A stretch of DNA of 64,000 nucleotides from Ruegeria sp. YS9 (GTDB lineage Bacteria; Pseudomonadota; Alphaproteobacteria; Rhodobacterales; Rhodobacteraceae): contig NZ_CP102409.1 in assembly GCF_024628725.1 (NCBI RefSeq), forward strand, positions 3,094,001 through 3,158,000. The letters are read 5' to 3'. Positions 9,916 through 18,564 of this stretch are shown piece after piece. Under the pieces are notes generated by a model. The model was given only the letters and a program-made list of their open reading frames with translations. It made no database searches and was not told where the DNA came from. Made by a program: the position numbers and the translations under genes. Each line of letters opens with the position of its first letter. Position 1 is the stretch's first letter.

Positions 9916-10764
9916 ATGCCCAAAGGTCTCACTTTTCTGCCATCGCTGGCCCTGGCCGCCGTGATGGCCCTGCCGCTGGCCGCCGAAAACCAGCCGGATG
10001 CGTCGACCGTTGTCGCTCGGGTAAACGGGGATGAGATCACATTGGGTCACGTGATCGCCACCGTCGCTTCTCTGCCACCGCAATATCAGCAGGCGGAAGA
10101 CGACGTGCTGTTCGACTTCGTTCTGGAACAGCTGATCCAGCAGCAATTGCTGGGACAGCAACAGGATGGCCTGAACAAGCGGAACGCGCTGACACTCGAC
10201 AATGAAAAGCGGTCGCTTCAGGCGGTTCAGACGGTCGCGGCCCTGACCAGCGATGTTGTTACCGACGAAGCCATTCAGGCCGCTTACGATGCGCGTTTCA
10301 ATGAATTTGCGGGTGAAGACGAATTCGACGCCAGCCATATTCTGGTGGAATCGGAAGAAGAAGCCAAAGCGCTCAAGGCACAGCTTGATGATGGTGCCGA
10401 TTTTGCGGAACTCGCCCGCGAGAACTCGACCGGTCCGTCCGGCCCGAATGGTGGCGCGCTGGGATGGTTCGGAAAAGGCCAGATGGTACCCGAATTCGAG
10501 GCGGCAGTGATCGCGCTGGAAAAAGGGCAGGTGTCGGATCCGGTGCAAACTCAATTTGGCTGGCATCTGGTCAAGCTGAACGACAAGCGCAAAACCGAAG
10601 CCCCCGAACTGGACGCGGTGCGCGATGAGCTGGCGCAATCCATTCAGCAAGAGGCCATTCAGGCGCGGATCGACGAGTTGACCCAGCAGGCACAGATCGA
10701 ACGCCCCGCGCTGGAAGGCGCAGGCCCCGAGATCATGCGCCAGCTGGACCTGATTCAGGAGTAA
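9916..10764 (+). CDS. Parvulin-type peptidyl-prolyl cis-trans isomerase (periplasmic)
   Basis: A 282-aa exported isomerase. A signal peptide (residues 1-23, LALAAVMALPLAA) is followed by a SurA/PrsA-like N-terminal helical chaperone region and a parvulin domain at about residues 132-230, recognised by ASHILVESEEEAKAL, GGALGWFGKGQMVPEFE and FGWHLVKL. Such proteins help outer-membrane and periplasmic proteins fold after Sec export. The gene is divergent from secA and 6 nt upstream of argJ. Confidence 0.92.
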   Translation: MPKGLTFLPSLALAAVMALPLAAENQPDASTVVARVNGDEITLGHVIATVASLPPQYQQAEDDVLFDFVLEQLIQQQLLGQQQDGLNKRNALTLDNEKRSLQAVQTVAALTSDVVTDEAIQAAYDARFNEFAGEDEFDASHILVESEEEAKALKAQLDDGADFAELARENSTGPSGPNGGALGWFGKGQMVPEFEAAVIALEKGQVSDPVQTQFGWHLVKLNDKRKTEAPELDAVRDELAQSIQQEAIQARIDELTQQAQIERPALEGAGPEIMRQLDLIQE

Positions 10765-10770
10765 AGACCC

Positions 10771-11997
10771 GTGGCCACGATCACAAAGGTTTCGCCGCTG
10801 GCGCCCGCGTCTTTCCCTGAACTGCCTGCGATTGACGGTGTGCGTTTTGCCACCGTCGAAGCGGGTGTGCGCTATCAGGGCCGCACGGATGTCATGCTGG
10901 CTGTTCTTGATCCGGGCACGTCGGTGGCGGGCGTCTTCACCCGCTCGGCCACCCGTGCGGCACCGGTTCTGGATTGTCAGGAGAAAATCGGCGGCCCCAG
11001 CGACGGACCCGCGGCGATCCTTGTGAACTCGGGCAACGCCAACGCCTTTACCGGGCATTACGGCCGGACATCGGTTGCCGAGGTGACGCAGGCTGTCTCC
11101 AAGGCGACCGGTGTGCCGGTCGAGCGGGTCTTTACCTCATCCACCGGAGTCATCGGTGAACCGCTGCCGCATGATCGCATCATCTCGAAGCTTGAGGCGT
11201 TGAAATCCGGCCTCAGCCGCCATGCAATCGAAGACGCCGCGCGGGCGATCATGACGACGGACACGTTCCCGAAAGGGGCGAGCGCACAGGTCGAAATCGG
11301 CGGCAAAACAGTCTCTATTGCAGGGATTGCGAAGGGGTCTGGCATGATCGCGCCAGACATGGCGACGATGCTGGTCTATATCTTCACCGACGCTCAGGTC
11401 GAGCAATCCGCGTTGCAGGAAATGCTGAGCGCCCAGACAGACCGCACTTTCAACTGCATCACTGTGGACAGCGACACTTCGACCTCCGACAGCCTTCTTC
11501 TCTGCGCGACCGGAGCCTCGGGCGTCGATGCCACCGGCAACGCCGCTTTCGCAGAGGCGCTTGAAACGGTGATGCTGGACCTCGCGCAACAAGTGGTGCG
11601 CGACGGCGAAGGCGCCACCAAATTCGTGGAAATCCGCGTGACCGGTGCCGCTTCGGATTCGGATGCCAAGGTGCATGGTCTGTCCATCGCCAACTCGCCC
11701 TTGGTCAAGACCGCGATCGCGGGCGAGGACCCGAACTGGGGCCGCATTGTCATGGCGATCGGCAAATCCGGCGCCGCCGCCGACCGTGACCTGCTGAGCA
11801 TTTCCTTCGGAGATATCCTGGTGGCGGAAAAAGGCTGGGTCAGCCCGGATTATCGCGAGGAAGACGCCGCCGCCTATATGAAAGGTCAGGACCTCGTGAT
11901 TGCGGTCGATCTGGGGCTGGGCGAGGGGAAATCCACCGTCTGGACCTGCGATCTGACTCACGGGTATATCGAGATCAACGCGGATTATCGCTCGTGA
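10771..11997 (+). CDS. argJ: Bifunctional ornithine acetyltransferase / N-acetylglutamate synthase
   Basis: A 408-aa ArgJ. It recycles the acetyl group from N-acetylornithine to glutamate in arginine synthesis and can also make N-acetylglutamate from acetyl-CoA. The autocatalytic cleavage site is in GMIAPDMATML: Thr199 becomes the new N-terminal nucleophile of the beta chain. KGSGMIAP, CITVDSDTSTSD and the C-terminal DLTHGYIEINADYRS are family hallmarks. The start codon is GTG at 10771. The stop overlaps the start of mutT. Confidence 0.97.
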   Translation: MATITKVSPLAPASFPELPAIDGVRFATVEAGVRYQGRTDVMLAVLDPGTSVAGVFTRSATRAAPVLDCQEKIGGPSDGPAAILVNSGNANAFTGHYGRTSVAEVTQAVSKATGVPVERVFTSSTGVIGEPLPHDRIISKLEALKSGLSRHAIEDAARAIMTTDTFPKGASAQVEIGGKTVSIAGIAKGSGMIAPDMATMLVYIFTDAQVEQSALQEMLSAQTDRTFNCITVDSDTSTSDSLLLCATGASGVDATGNAAFAEALETVMLDLAQQVVRDGEGATKFVEIRVTGAASDSDAKVHGLSIANSPLVKTAIAGEDPNWGRIVMAIGKSGAAADRDLLSISFGDILVAEKGWVSPDYREEDAAAYMKGQDLVIAVDLGLGEGKSTVWTCDLTHGYIEINADYRS

Positions 11998-12392
11998 AGA
12001 CCTTACTGGTATCTGCTGTCGCCCTGATCGACATCGAGGGCCGCGTGTTGCTGGCCCAACGCCCCGAAGGCAAATCCATGGCCGGGCTGTGGGAGTTCCC
12101 CGGCGGCAAGATCGAGCCGGGCGAAACCCCCGAGGCCGCCCTGATCCGCGAATTGCACGAGGAACTGGGCATCGACACCTGGGCATCCTGCCTTGCGCCG
12201 CTGACCTTCGCCAGCCACAGCTATGACGATTTCCACCTGCTGATGCCACTGTTTGCCTGCCGCAAATGGGAGGGCATCCCGCAGTCGAAAGAGGGTCAGG
12301 CGCTGAAATGGGTGCGGGCGAATGACTTGCGCAACTACCCGATGCCAGCGGCGGATGTGCCACTGATCCCGATTTTGCGGGATTGGTTGTAA
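11994..12392 (+). CDS. mutT: MutT-type Nudix hydrolase (8-oxo-dGTP diphosphatase)
   Basis: A 132-aa Nudix protein starting at a GTG that overlaps the argJ stop by 4 nt. The Nudix box is complete: G38, E44, R52, E53, E56, E57 and G59 occupy the expected positions. QRPEGKSMAGLWEFPGGK is the MutT-type N-terminal pattern, pointing to hydrolysis of oxidised dGTP, which would otherwise cause mutations. Its pairing with argJ is positional and has no evident metabolic meaning. Confidence 0.9.
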   Translation: MKTLLVSAVALIDIEGRVLLAQRPEGKSMAGLWEFPGGKIEPGETPEAALIRELHEELGIDTWASCLAPLTFASHSYDDFHLLMPLFACRKWEGIPQSKEGQALKWVRANDLRNYPMPAADVPLIPILRDWL

Positions 12393-12535
12393 CAATTCGT
12401 AAGATTCCGGAAAACATCACGAAAAAGTTGACGCTGATCTTTCTCCTTGTCCTTAATCGGGGCAGCGGCGCGCGGGTCTGACCCGGCGGTGCCGTTCCGG
12501 CCCAAACTCGGGCCGGATGGGGAGGAGAGATAGAA

Positions 12536-14509
12536 TTGGCTCAGACGCAGTCGGGCGCCGAGGGGATGCACTCCCTTCCGGCGCTGCTACATCGCAATGC
12601 GACGCAGTTCGGGGATGCCCCGGCTTACCGCGAAAAGGAATTCGGGATCTGGCAATGCTGGACCTGGGCGGAAACGGCCGCCGAGATCCGCGCGTTGGCG
12701 CTGGGATTTCTGGAGCTTGGCGTTGAAAAGGGTGACCACATCGCCGTGATTGGGCGCAACCGTCCGGCACATTACTGGTCAATGGTTGCGGCGCAGATGG
12801 TCGGTGCCGTTCCGGTGCCTCTCTATCAGGACGCGGTTGCCGAAGAGATGGCCTATGTGCTGGAACACTGCGGCGCGAAATATGTCGTCTGTGGCGATCA
12901 GGAGCAGGTCGACAAGGTCATCGAGATTCAGGAAAACCTGCATCAGGTCAAACACATCCTCTATACCGACAAGCGGGGGATGCGGAAATACGATCACAGC
13001 CAGATGAATGCCCTTGATGACATCAAGGCCGAGGGCAGCGCCGGTCATGCGCGTTTCGACGCCGAACTGGACAGGCGCATCGGTGAGATCACCTATGACG
13101 ACACCTGCGTGATGCTCTATACCTCGGGCACCACGGGCAAGCCCAAGGGCGTGGTGCTGTCGAACCGCAACGTGATCGAAAGCGCCAGGAACTCGGCCGA
13201 GTTCGATCACCTGACCCGGAACGAAGACATCCTGTCCTATCTGCCGATGGCCTGGGTTGGTGATTTCATCTTTTCCATCGGTCAGGCTTACTGGTGCGGC
13301 TTCTGCGTGAACTGCCCCGAGAGCGCAGACACGATGATGACCGACCTGCGCGAGATCGGGCCGACCTATTTCTTCGCCCCGCCGCGGGTCTTCGAGACCC
13401 AGCTGACCAATGTGATGATCCGCATGCAGGATGCCAGCGCGCCCAAGCAGCGGATGTTCAACTTTTTCATGGACCACGCCAAGAAGGTGGGCGGGCGCAT
13501 CCTGGATGGCCAACCCGTCGGCTTCATGGACCGCCTGAAATACGCGATCGGCAACATCCTGGTCTATGGGCCGCTCAAGGATACGCTGGGCTATGGCCGG
13601 ATCCGCGTGGGTTACACCGCGGGCGAGGCGATCGGGCCCGAGATCTTCGAGTTCTACCGCTCGCTGGGGATCAACCTCAAACAGCTCTATGGCCAGACCG
13701 AGGCGACCGTGTTCATCACCGTCCAGCCCGACGGCGAGGTGCGGGCCGACACCGTTGGCGTCCCGGCCCCCGATGTCGAGCTGAAAATCGCCGACAATGG
13801 CGAGATCTACTATCGCTCGCCCGGCGTGTTCGTCGAGTATTACAAGAACCCGGACTCGACCGCATCAACCAAGGACCCTGAAGGCTGGGTGGCCACGGGC
13901 GACGCGGGGTTCATCGAGGAACGCTCGGGTCATCTGCGGATCATCGACCGCGCCAAGGACGTGGGCAAGATGGCAGACGGGTCGATGTTCGCGCCGAAAT
14001 ATGTCGAGAACAAGCTGAAGTTCTATCCGGATATTCTGGAGGCGGTGCTGTTCGGCAATGGCAAGGATCGCTGCGTGGCCTTCATCAATATCGATCTGAC
14101 CGCGGTCGGCAACTGGGCCGAGCGCAACAACGTGGCCTATGCCTCGTATCAGGAACTGGCGGGACATCCGCGCGTGTTAGAGACGATCAAGGCCCATGTG
14201 GAAGAGGTGAACAAGTCGGTTGCCGCTGACGAGATGCTGTCGGGCTGTCAGGTGCACCGCTTTGTGGTTCTGCACAAGGAACTGGATGCCGACGATGGCG
14301 AGATGACCCGGACCCGAAAGGTGCGGCGCGGGTTTGTCGAGGACAAGTTCAGCGACATCATTGCCGCGCTTTATGACGGGTCCAAGACGGTTTCGACCAC
14401 GACCGAGGTGACCTATGAGGATGGGCGCAAGGGGTCGATCTCGGCGACGCTGGAAATCGTCGATGCGCCGGTTGTTCCCGTCGCCCAACACAAGGTTGCC
14501 GCAGAATGA
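12536..14509 (+). CDS. AMP-binding long-chain acyl-CoA synthetase
   Basis: A 657-aa ANL-superfamily enzyme that activates a carboxylate to acyl-AMP and then acyl-CoA. The AMP-binding motif is YTSGTTGKPKGVVLSNRN; YGQTEATVFITVQ and GWVATGDAGFIEERSG are the A5 and A7 motifs. Length and the DRAKDVGKMADGSMFAPKYVENKL segment resemble long-chain fatty acid (ACSBG/FadD15-like) synthetases. TTG at 12536 follows GGGGAGGAG, so it is a plausible start; the ATG at residue 11 is an alternative. It heads an operon with a branched-chain-type ABC importer, suggesting that the imported acid is its substrate. Confidence 0.88.
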   Translation: MAQTQSGAEGMHSLPALLHRNATQFGDAPAYREKEFGIWQCWTWAETAAEIRALALGFLELGVEKGDHIAVIGRNRPAHYWSMVAAQMVGAVPVPLYQDAVAEEMAYVLEHCGAKYVVCGDQEQVDKVIEIQENLHQVKHILYTDKRGMRKYDHSQMNALDDIKAEGSAGHARFDAELDRRIGEITYDDTCVMLYTSGTTGKPKGVVLSNRNVIESARNSAEFDHLTRNEDILSYLPMAWVGDFIFSIGQAYWCGFCVNCPESADTMMTDLREIGPTYFFAPPRVFETQLTNVMIRMQDASAPKQRMFNFFMDHAKKVGGRILDGQPVGFMDRLKYAIGNILVYGPLKDTLGYGRIRVGYTAGEAIGPEIFEFYRSLGINLKQLYGQTEATVFITVQPDGEVRADTVGVPAPDVELKIADNGEIYYRSPGVFVEYYKNPDSTASTKDPEGWVATGDAGFIEERSGHLRIIDRAKDVGKMADGSMFAPKYVENKLKFYPDILEAVLFGNGKDRCVAFINIDLTAVGNWAERNNVAYASYQELAGHPRVLETIKAHVEEVNKSVAADEMLSGCQVHRFVVLHKELDADDGEMTRTRKVRRGFVEDKFSDIIAALYDGSKTVSTTTEVTYEDGRKGSISATLEIVDAPVVPVAQHKVAAE

Positions 14510-14769
14510 GTTTCATTTTGCCAATCTTGATTGTCGCTTTGTCGATGGGTGTTGGTGCCGGAGCGGTCGTCTATTTTTCCGAGCGAGTTTCGAACGCTTA
14601 TTCCTACGTTTTCAGCGGGTTCATCGGCCTAATCGTGGGTATTCTGAGCGCCCTTGCCTATCCCGCGAAGGCTTTCGATGGCGGCGCAATCTACGCGTAT
14701 GTCGGAGCGGGTGTGCTTAGCTGCCTTTTCCTGAACCGTATTGTGAAGTGGGCGAATGATGCTGGATAA
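14506..14769 (+). CDS. Small membrane protein of unknown function
   Basis: An 87-aa protein with three predicted membrane helices (about residues 3-21, 30-50 and 58-76). It overlaps the acyl-CoA synthetase stop by 4 nt and livG by 14 nt, so it is translationally embedded in the operon. Its base composition is visibly more AT-rich than its neighbours. No family is recognised. It might be an accessory subunit of the transporter, but nothing in the sequence proves this. Confidence 0.6.
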   Translation: MSFILPILIVALSMGVGAGAVVYFSERVSNAYSYVFSGFIGLIVGILSALAYPAKAFDGGAIYAYVGAGVLSCLFLNRIVKWANDAG

Positions 14770-15577
14770 TTCCGAAGGATATGTCACCGAAGACGGTCGC
14801 AAGATCGGCGGTGTGGTGATGGAAATGAAGAACATCACCCTGCGCTTTGGTGGTGTGGTTGCGATCAAGGATATCTCGTTCGACATTCGTGAGGGTGAGA
14901 TCCGTGCCATCATCGGGCCGAACGGCGCAGGTAAATCCTCGATGCTGAACGTGATCTCGGGCTTCTATGTTCCGCAAGAGGGCGAGGTCTGGTTTCATGG
15001 GTCAAAACGCCCGCCGATGCGGCCCTTTGAGGTGGCGCAGCAGGGGATTGCGCGGACGTTTCAGAATATCGCCTTGTTCGAAGGGATGAGCGTTCTGGAC
15101 AACGTTATGACCGGGCGGCTGGGGTACATGAAGACCAATATCCTTCAGCAGGCACTGTGGAAGGGCAAGGCCGAGAAGGAAGAGACAGAAAACCGTGAAG
15201 CTGTCGAGAAGATCATCGACTTCCTTGAAATTCAGCACATCCGCAAGACGCCGGTGTCGCGCTTGCCCTATGGCCTGAAAAAGCGCGTCGAACTGGCCCG
15301 CGCGCTGGCGGCGGAGCCCAAGCTGTTGCTGCTGGACGAGCCGATGGCGGGCATGAACGTCGAAGAAAAAGAGGACATGAGCCGCTTTATCCTCGACGTG
15401 AATGACGAATTCGGCACCACCATCGCTCTGATCGAACACGACATGGGCGTTGTGATGGATCTGAGCGACCGGGTGGTCGTGATGGATTACGGCAAGAAGA
15501 TCGGCGACGGCACACCCGATGAGGTGCGCAACAACCAAGAGGTTATCGACGCCTATCTGGGGGTCAGCCATGATTAA
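14756..15577 (+). CDS. livG: LivG-type ABC transporter ATPase
   Basis: A 273-aa ATPase of the branched-chain amino acid (HAAT) importer family. Walker A is GPNGAGKS, the signature region is LPYGLKKRVELARALAAEP, Walker B is LLLLDEPMAGMN and the switch is IEHDMGVVMDLSDRVVVMD. The long insertion between Walker A and signature is typical of LivG rather than LivF. Two adjacent ATG codons (14756 and 14759) could start it. It pairs with the LivF-type ATPase at the far end of the operon. Confidence 0.92.
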   Translation: MMLDNSEGYVTEDGRKIGGVVMEMKNITLRFGGVVAIKDISFDIREGEIRAIIGPNGAGKSSMLNVISGFYVPQEGEVWFHGSKRPPMRPFEVAQQGIARTFQNIALFEGMSVLDNVMTGRLGYMKTNILQQALWKGKAEKEETENREAVEKIIDFLEIQHIRKTPVSRLPYGLKKRVELARALAAEPKLLLLDEPMAGMNVEEKEDMSRFILDVNDEFGTTIALIEHDMGVVMDLSDRVVVMDYGKKIGDGTPDEVRNNQEVIDAYLGVSHD

Positions 15578-16151
15578 CCTAAGACACAACACTGGTTTGA
15601 CGTACAGTAGGTTCCGTCAATCTTGGATTTCTCGCCCACAATCGGCTGGTTTTTTTGTTGCCCTTTTGGTGCTGATGTCCCTTGCGATACCGGTGCAATC
15701 AGCGCAACTGACGGAACAGATTAACTCTGTTACAGAACGATGCATGAAGACTGTCCTAGAGGTGGGCGGATACAGAGGCTTCCGAGGGGCTGAGTTTTTA
15801 GGGATTTTGGACGACGGCGTGCATGTGGCTGAGGGCGATATCGACGTCTTTTTGCGTCTTCGCACAAAAGAAATTAGGCGCCGCAGTGATCAATGTAGTT
15901 TCGAAGCAGAAGATGTGACCGAACGAGAGTTTGGTATGCACGCTGCATCTTTGTCTCAAGTTGCAGAACATCTTGGGCTATCGCGTGTCAGACCCGCTAC
16001 GACTACCAATTTCACCTATGCGGGTTGCATTGAAGACGACATCAAAGGTCCAACAAGTTTAGAAATCAAAACAGTTTATCTTCGAAAATCGAAAGTCACA
16101 CTCTTTCGTGTGGAATCCTCTTTCGGTGGATTCTCCAACTGCGGTAATTGA
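15570..16151 (+). CDS. Secreted protein of unknown function inside the liv operon
   Basis: A 193-aa protein with a hydrophobic N-terminal segment (FFVALLVLMSLAIPVQSA) that fits a signal peptide with a cut after QSA. The start at 15570 overlaps the livG stop by 8 nt. Cysteines are spread along the mature part (ERCMK, DQCSF, AGCIEDD, FSNCGN). Codon use and AT content differ strongly from livG and livH on either side, suggesting a late insertion into the operon. No family is recognised. Confidence 0.6.
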   Translation: MINLRHNTGLTYSRFRQSWISRPQSAGFFVALLVLMSLAIPVQSAQLTEQINSVTERCMKTVLEVGGYRGFRGAEFLGILDDGVHVAEGDIDVFLRLRTKEIRRRSDQCSFEAEDVTEREFGMHAASLSQVAEHLGLSRVRPATTTNFTYAGCIEDDIKGPTSLEIKTVYLRKSKVTLFRVESSFGGFSNCGN

Positions 16152-16162
16152 GGAGCGCCGAC

Positions 16163-17149
16163 ATGCCTGAACAACTCGTATTTGCGATGGAGGTCATCCT
16201 CAACGGTCTGATGGCCGGGGTGCTCTATGCGCTGGTCGCGCTGGGCTTTGTACTGATCTACAAGGCGTCTGGGATTTTCAATTATGCCCAAGGGGTTATG
16301 GCCCTGTTCGCGGCGATGACGCTGGTCGGGATCATGAACGGGCAGGTGCCGTTTGCGCATCTGATCAACGCGACTTTCGGCACCCATATCCACTATTTCG
16401 GGTGGAATGTGCCCGCGTTGCTGGCGATCATTCTGACGATGGGTGTGATGGTATTGCTGGCCTGGTGTGTGCAGCGGTTCGTCATGCGACATCTGGTTGG
16501 GCAGGAGCCAATCATCCTGTTCATGGCGACCATCGGTCTGGCGTACTTCCTTGAAGGCGTCGCCGACCTGATGTGGGGGTCCGAGATCAAGACGCTGGAT
16601 GTGGGCCTGCCGCAGGGTATCAACCTGTGGATCGATGAGACGACGTTCAACATCTTCGGCTATGGCTTCTTCATCGACAATCTGGACATCGTGGCGACGG
16701 TCATTGCGGCGCTGTTGGTGGCCGCTCTGGTGGCGTTCAGCCAGTACACCAAGCAGGGCCGGGCCATGCGCGCGGTGGCGGATGACCATCAGGCGGCGCT
16801 GTCGGTGGGCATATCGCTCAACTTCATCTGGGTCATGGTCTGGTCGGTGGCCGGGTTCGTCGCTCTGGTCGCAGGCATCATGTGGGGCACCAAATCGGGC
16901 GTGCAGTTTTCACTGTCTCTGATCGCGCTCAAGGCGCTGCCGGTGCTGATGCTGGGCGGGTTCACCTCGATCCCCGGTGCAATCGTGGGCGGCCTGATCA
17001 TCGGCGTGGGGGAAAAGCTGTTCGAATTCGCAATCGGACCGATGGTCGGTGGCGCAACCGAGAACTGGTTTGCCTATGTGCTGGCGCTGATCTTCCTTGT
17101 GTTCAGGCCGCAAGGCCTGTTCGGAGAAAAGATCATCGAGAGGGTGTAG
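16163..17149 (+). CDS. livH: LivH-type ABC transporter permease
   Basis: A 328-aa permease of the branched-chain amino acid importer family with about eight membrane helices. The start at 16163 is chosen because AGGAG lies 7 nt upstream; an upstream TTG at 16148 is unsupported. GFVLIYKASGIFNYAQGVMAL near the N-terminus and RAMRAVADDHQAALSVGIS in the cytoplasmic loop are LivH hallmarks. It forms a permease pair with livM. Confidence 0.93.
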   Translation: MPEQLVFAMEVILNGLMAGVLYALVALGFVLIYKASGIFNYAQGVMALFAAMTLVGIMNGQVPFAHLINATFGTHIHYFGWNVPALLAIILTMGVMVLLAWCVQRFVMRHLVGQEPIILFMATIGLAYFLEGVADLMWGSEIKTLDVGLPQGINLWIDETTFNIFGYGFFIDNLDIVATVIAALLVAALVAFSQYTKQGRAMRAVADDHQAALSVGISLNFIWVMVWSVAGFVALVAGIMWGTKSGVQFSLSLIALKALPVLMLGGFTSIPGAIVGGLIIGVGEKLFEFAIGPMVGGATENWFAYVLALIFLVFRPQGLFGEKIIERV

Positions 17150-17152
17150 GGC

Positions 17153-17410
17153 ATGACCAAGCTGATCGCCATCATCAACGTGATCGCATGGGCGGGGTTC
17201 TGGGCCTTTGGCTACATCGCCCTCACATCAGACGATCTGACCGAAGGCCAACTGACGATTGCAGCGATCCTAGCCTTTGCAGGGCTGATCATGGGGGTTC
17301 TGGCCTACCTGAAACTGGTGCGCGCCTCGGAGGCGAGCGGATATGCCAAAGGGTCCAATCAACTGGATGCCGAAGCCCGGAACCGGGCACAGGAACAATG
17401 GGGAAAGTAA
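17153..17410 (+). CDS. Small two-helix membrane protein of unknown function
   Basis: An 85-aa protein with two predicted membrane segments (about residues 4-24 and 36-55) and a charged C-terminal tail (GSNQLDAEARNRAQEQWGK). It sits 3 nt after livH and 3 nt before livM, so it belongs to the operon. Its GC content matches its neighbours, unlike the two AT-rich extra genes upstream. A structural accessory role is possible; no family is recognised. Confidence 0.65.
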   Translation: MTKLIAIINVIAWAGFWAFGYIALTSDDLTEGQLTIAAILAFAGLIMGVLAYLKLVRASEASGYAKGSNQLDAEARNRAQEQWGK

Positions 17411-17413
17411 GAC

Positions 17414-18490
17414 ATGTTCTATCGTGAGGCCGGAGATTTCAAAACCTCCTACGTGGATGACAGCCAGACTTTCCCGATCAAGTTCGATCGGTATCGGTAC
17501 TATGTCGTCCTTGCCGTAGCGTTCGGGATCATTCCGTTCATCATCAACGACTATTGGGCCAATGCACTTCTGCTGCCTTTCCTGATCTATGCCATTGCGG
17601 CAATCGGTTTGAACATTCTGGTGGGGTATTGCGGGCAGGTCAGCCTGGGTACCGGGGGGTTCATGGCCGTTGGGGCCTATGCCTGCTACAAGCTGATGAC
17701 CGCTTTCCCGGATGTCAGCATGTTTATTCACGTGTTGCTGGCCGGCGGGATAACGGCCATCGTCGGTGTGCTGTTCGGCTTGCCATCCTTGCGGATCAAG
17801 GGGTTCTACCTTGCGGTGGCGACGCTGGCGGCGCAGTTCTTTCTGGTCTGGCTGTTCAACCGGGTGCCGTGGTTCTACAACTATTCGGCCTCGGGGCAGA
17901 TCAACGCGCCGGAACGGGATGTGTTCGGCATCATCATCACTGGTCCGAATGCATCGGCCTGGGCCACCTATCTGTTCTGTCTTATTTTCCTGACCTTCTG
18001 CGCCATCGTTGCACGCAACTTGACGCGCGGTACGACAGGGCGGACATGGATGGCGATCCGCGACATGGACATCGCCGCCGAGATCATCGGGGTGAACCCG
18101 CTCAAGGCGAAACTGACCGCCTTTGCCGTAAGCTCGTTCTTCGTGGGCATCGCGGGCGCGCTGTTCTTCGCGGTCTATCTGGGCGCGGTCGAGGTTGGCG
18201 AGGTGTTCGGCATCCAGAAATCGTTCCTGGTGCTGTTCATGGTCATTATCGGCGGATTAGGGTCTATTTTCGGATCCTTTGCCGGAGCCGCCTTCCTGGT
18301 GTTGCTGCCGGTTGTTCTGAAACTTGTCGGCGTCGATTTGCTGGGCTGGCCCACTGACATCGTCGCGCACCTCAACCTGGTGATCGTGGGTGCGCTGATC
18401 ATCATGTTCCTGATCCTCGAACCACACGGTCTGGCGCAGCTGTGGCGTGTGGCGAAAGAGAAACTCAGACTCTGGCCGTTCCCGCACTAA
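17414..18490 (+). CDS. livM: LivM-type ABC transporter permease
   Basis: A 358-aa permease with roughly ten hydrophobic segments. GLNILVGYCGQVSLGTGGFMAVGAY and the loop TWMAIRDMDIAAEIIGVNPLKAKL are characteristic of LivM. Together with LivH it forms the membrane channel of a high-affinity importer. The binding-protein gene follows 74 nt downstream. Confidence 0.93.
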   Translation: MFYREAGDFKTSYVDDSQTFPIKFDRYRYYVVLAVAFGIIPFIINDYWANALLLPFLIYAIAAIGLNILVGYCGQVSLGTGGFMAVGAYACYKLMTAFPDVSMFIHVLLAGGITAIVGVLFGLPSLRIKGFYLAVATLAAQFFLVWLFNRVPWFYNYSASGQINAPERDVFGIIITGPNASAWATYLFCLIFLTFCAIVARNLTRGTTGRTWMAIRDMDIAAEIIGVNPLKAKLTAFAVSSFFVGIAGALFFAVYLGAVEVGEVFGIQKSFLVLFMVIIGGLGSIFGSFAGAAFLVLLPVVLKLVGVDLLGWPTDIVAHLNLVIVGALIIMFLILEPHGLAQLWRVAKEKLRLWPFPH

Positions 18491-18564
18491 GGGGCAGGCC
18501 CAAGGAAAAGACGGGTGCGAAGCCCGAAACTCAACATCGGATCAATCAAGGGAGGACACACCCG

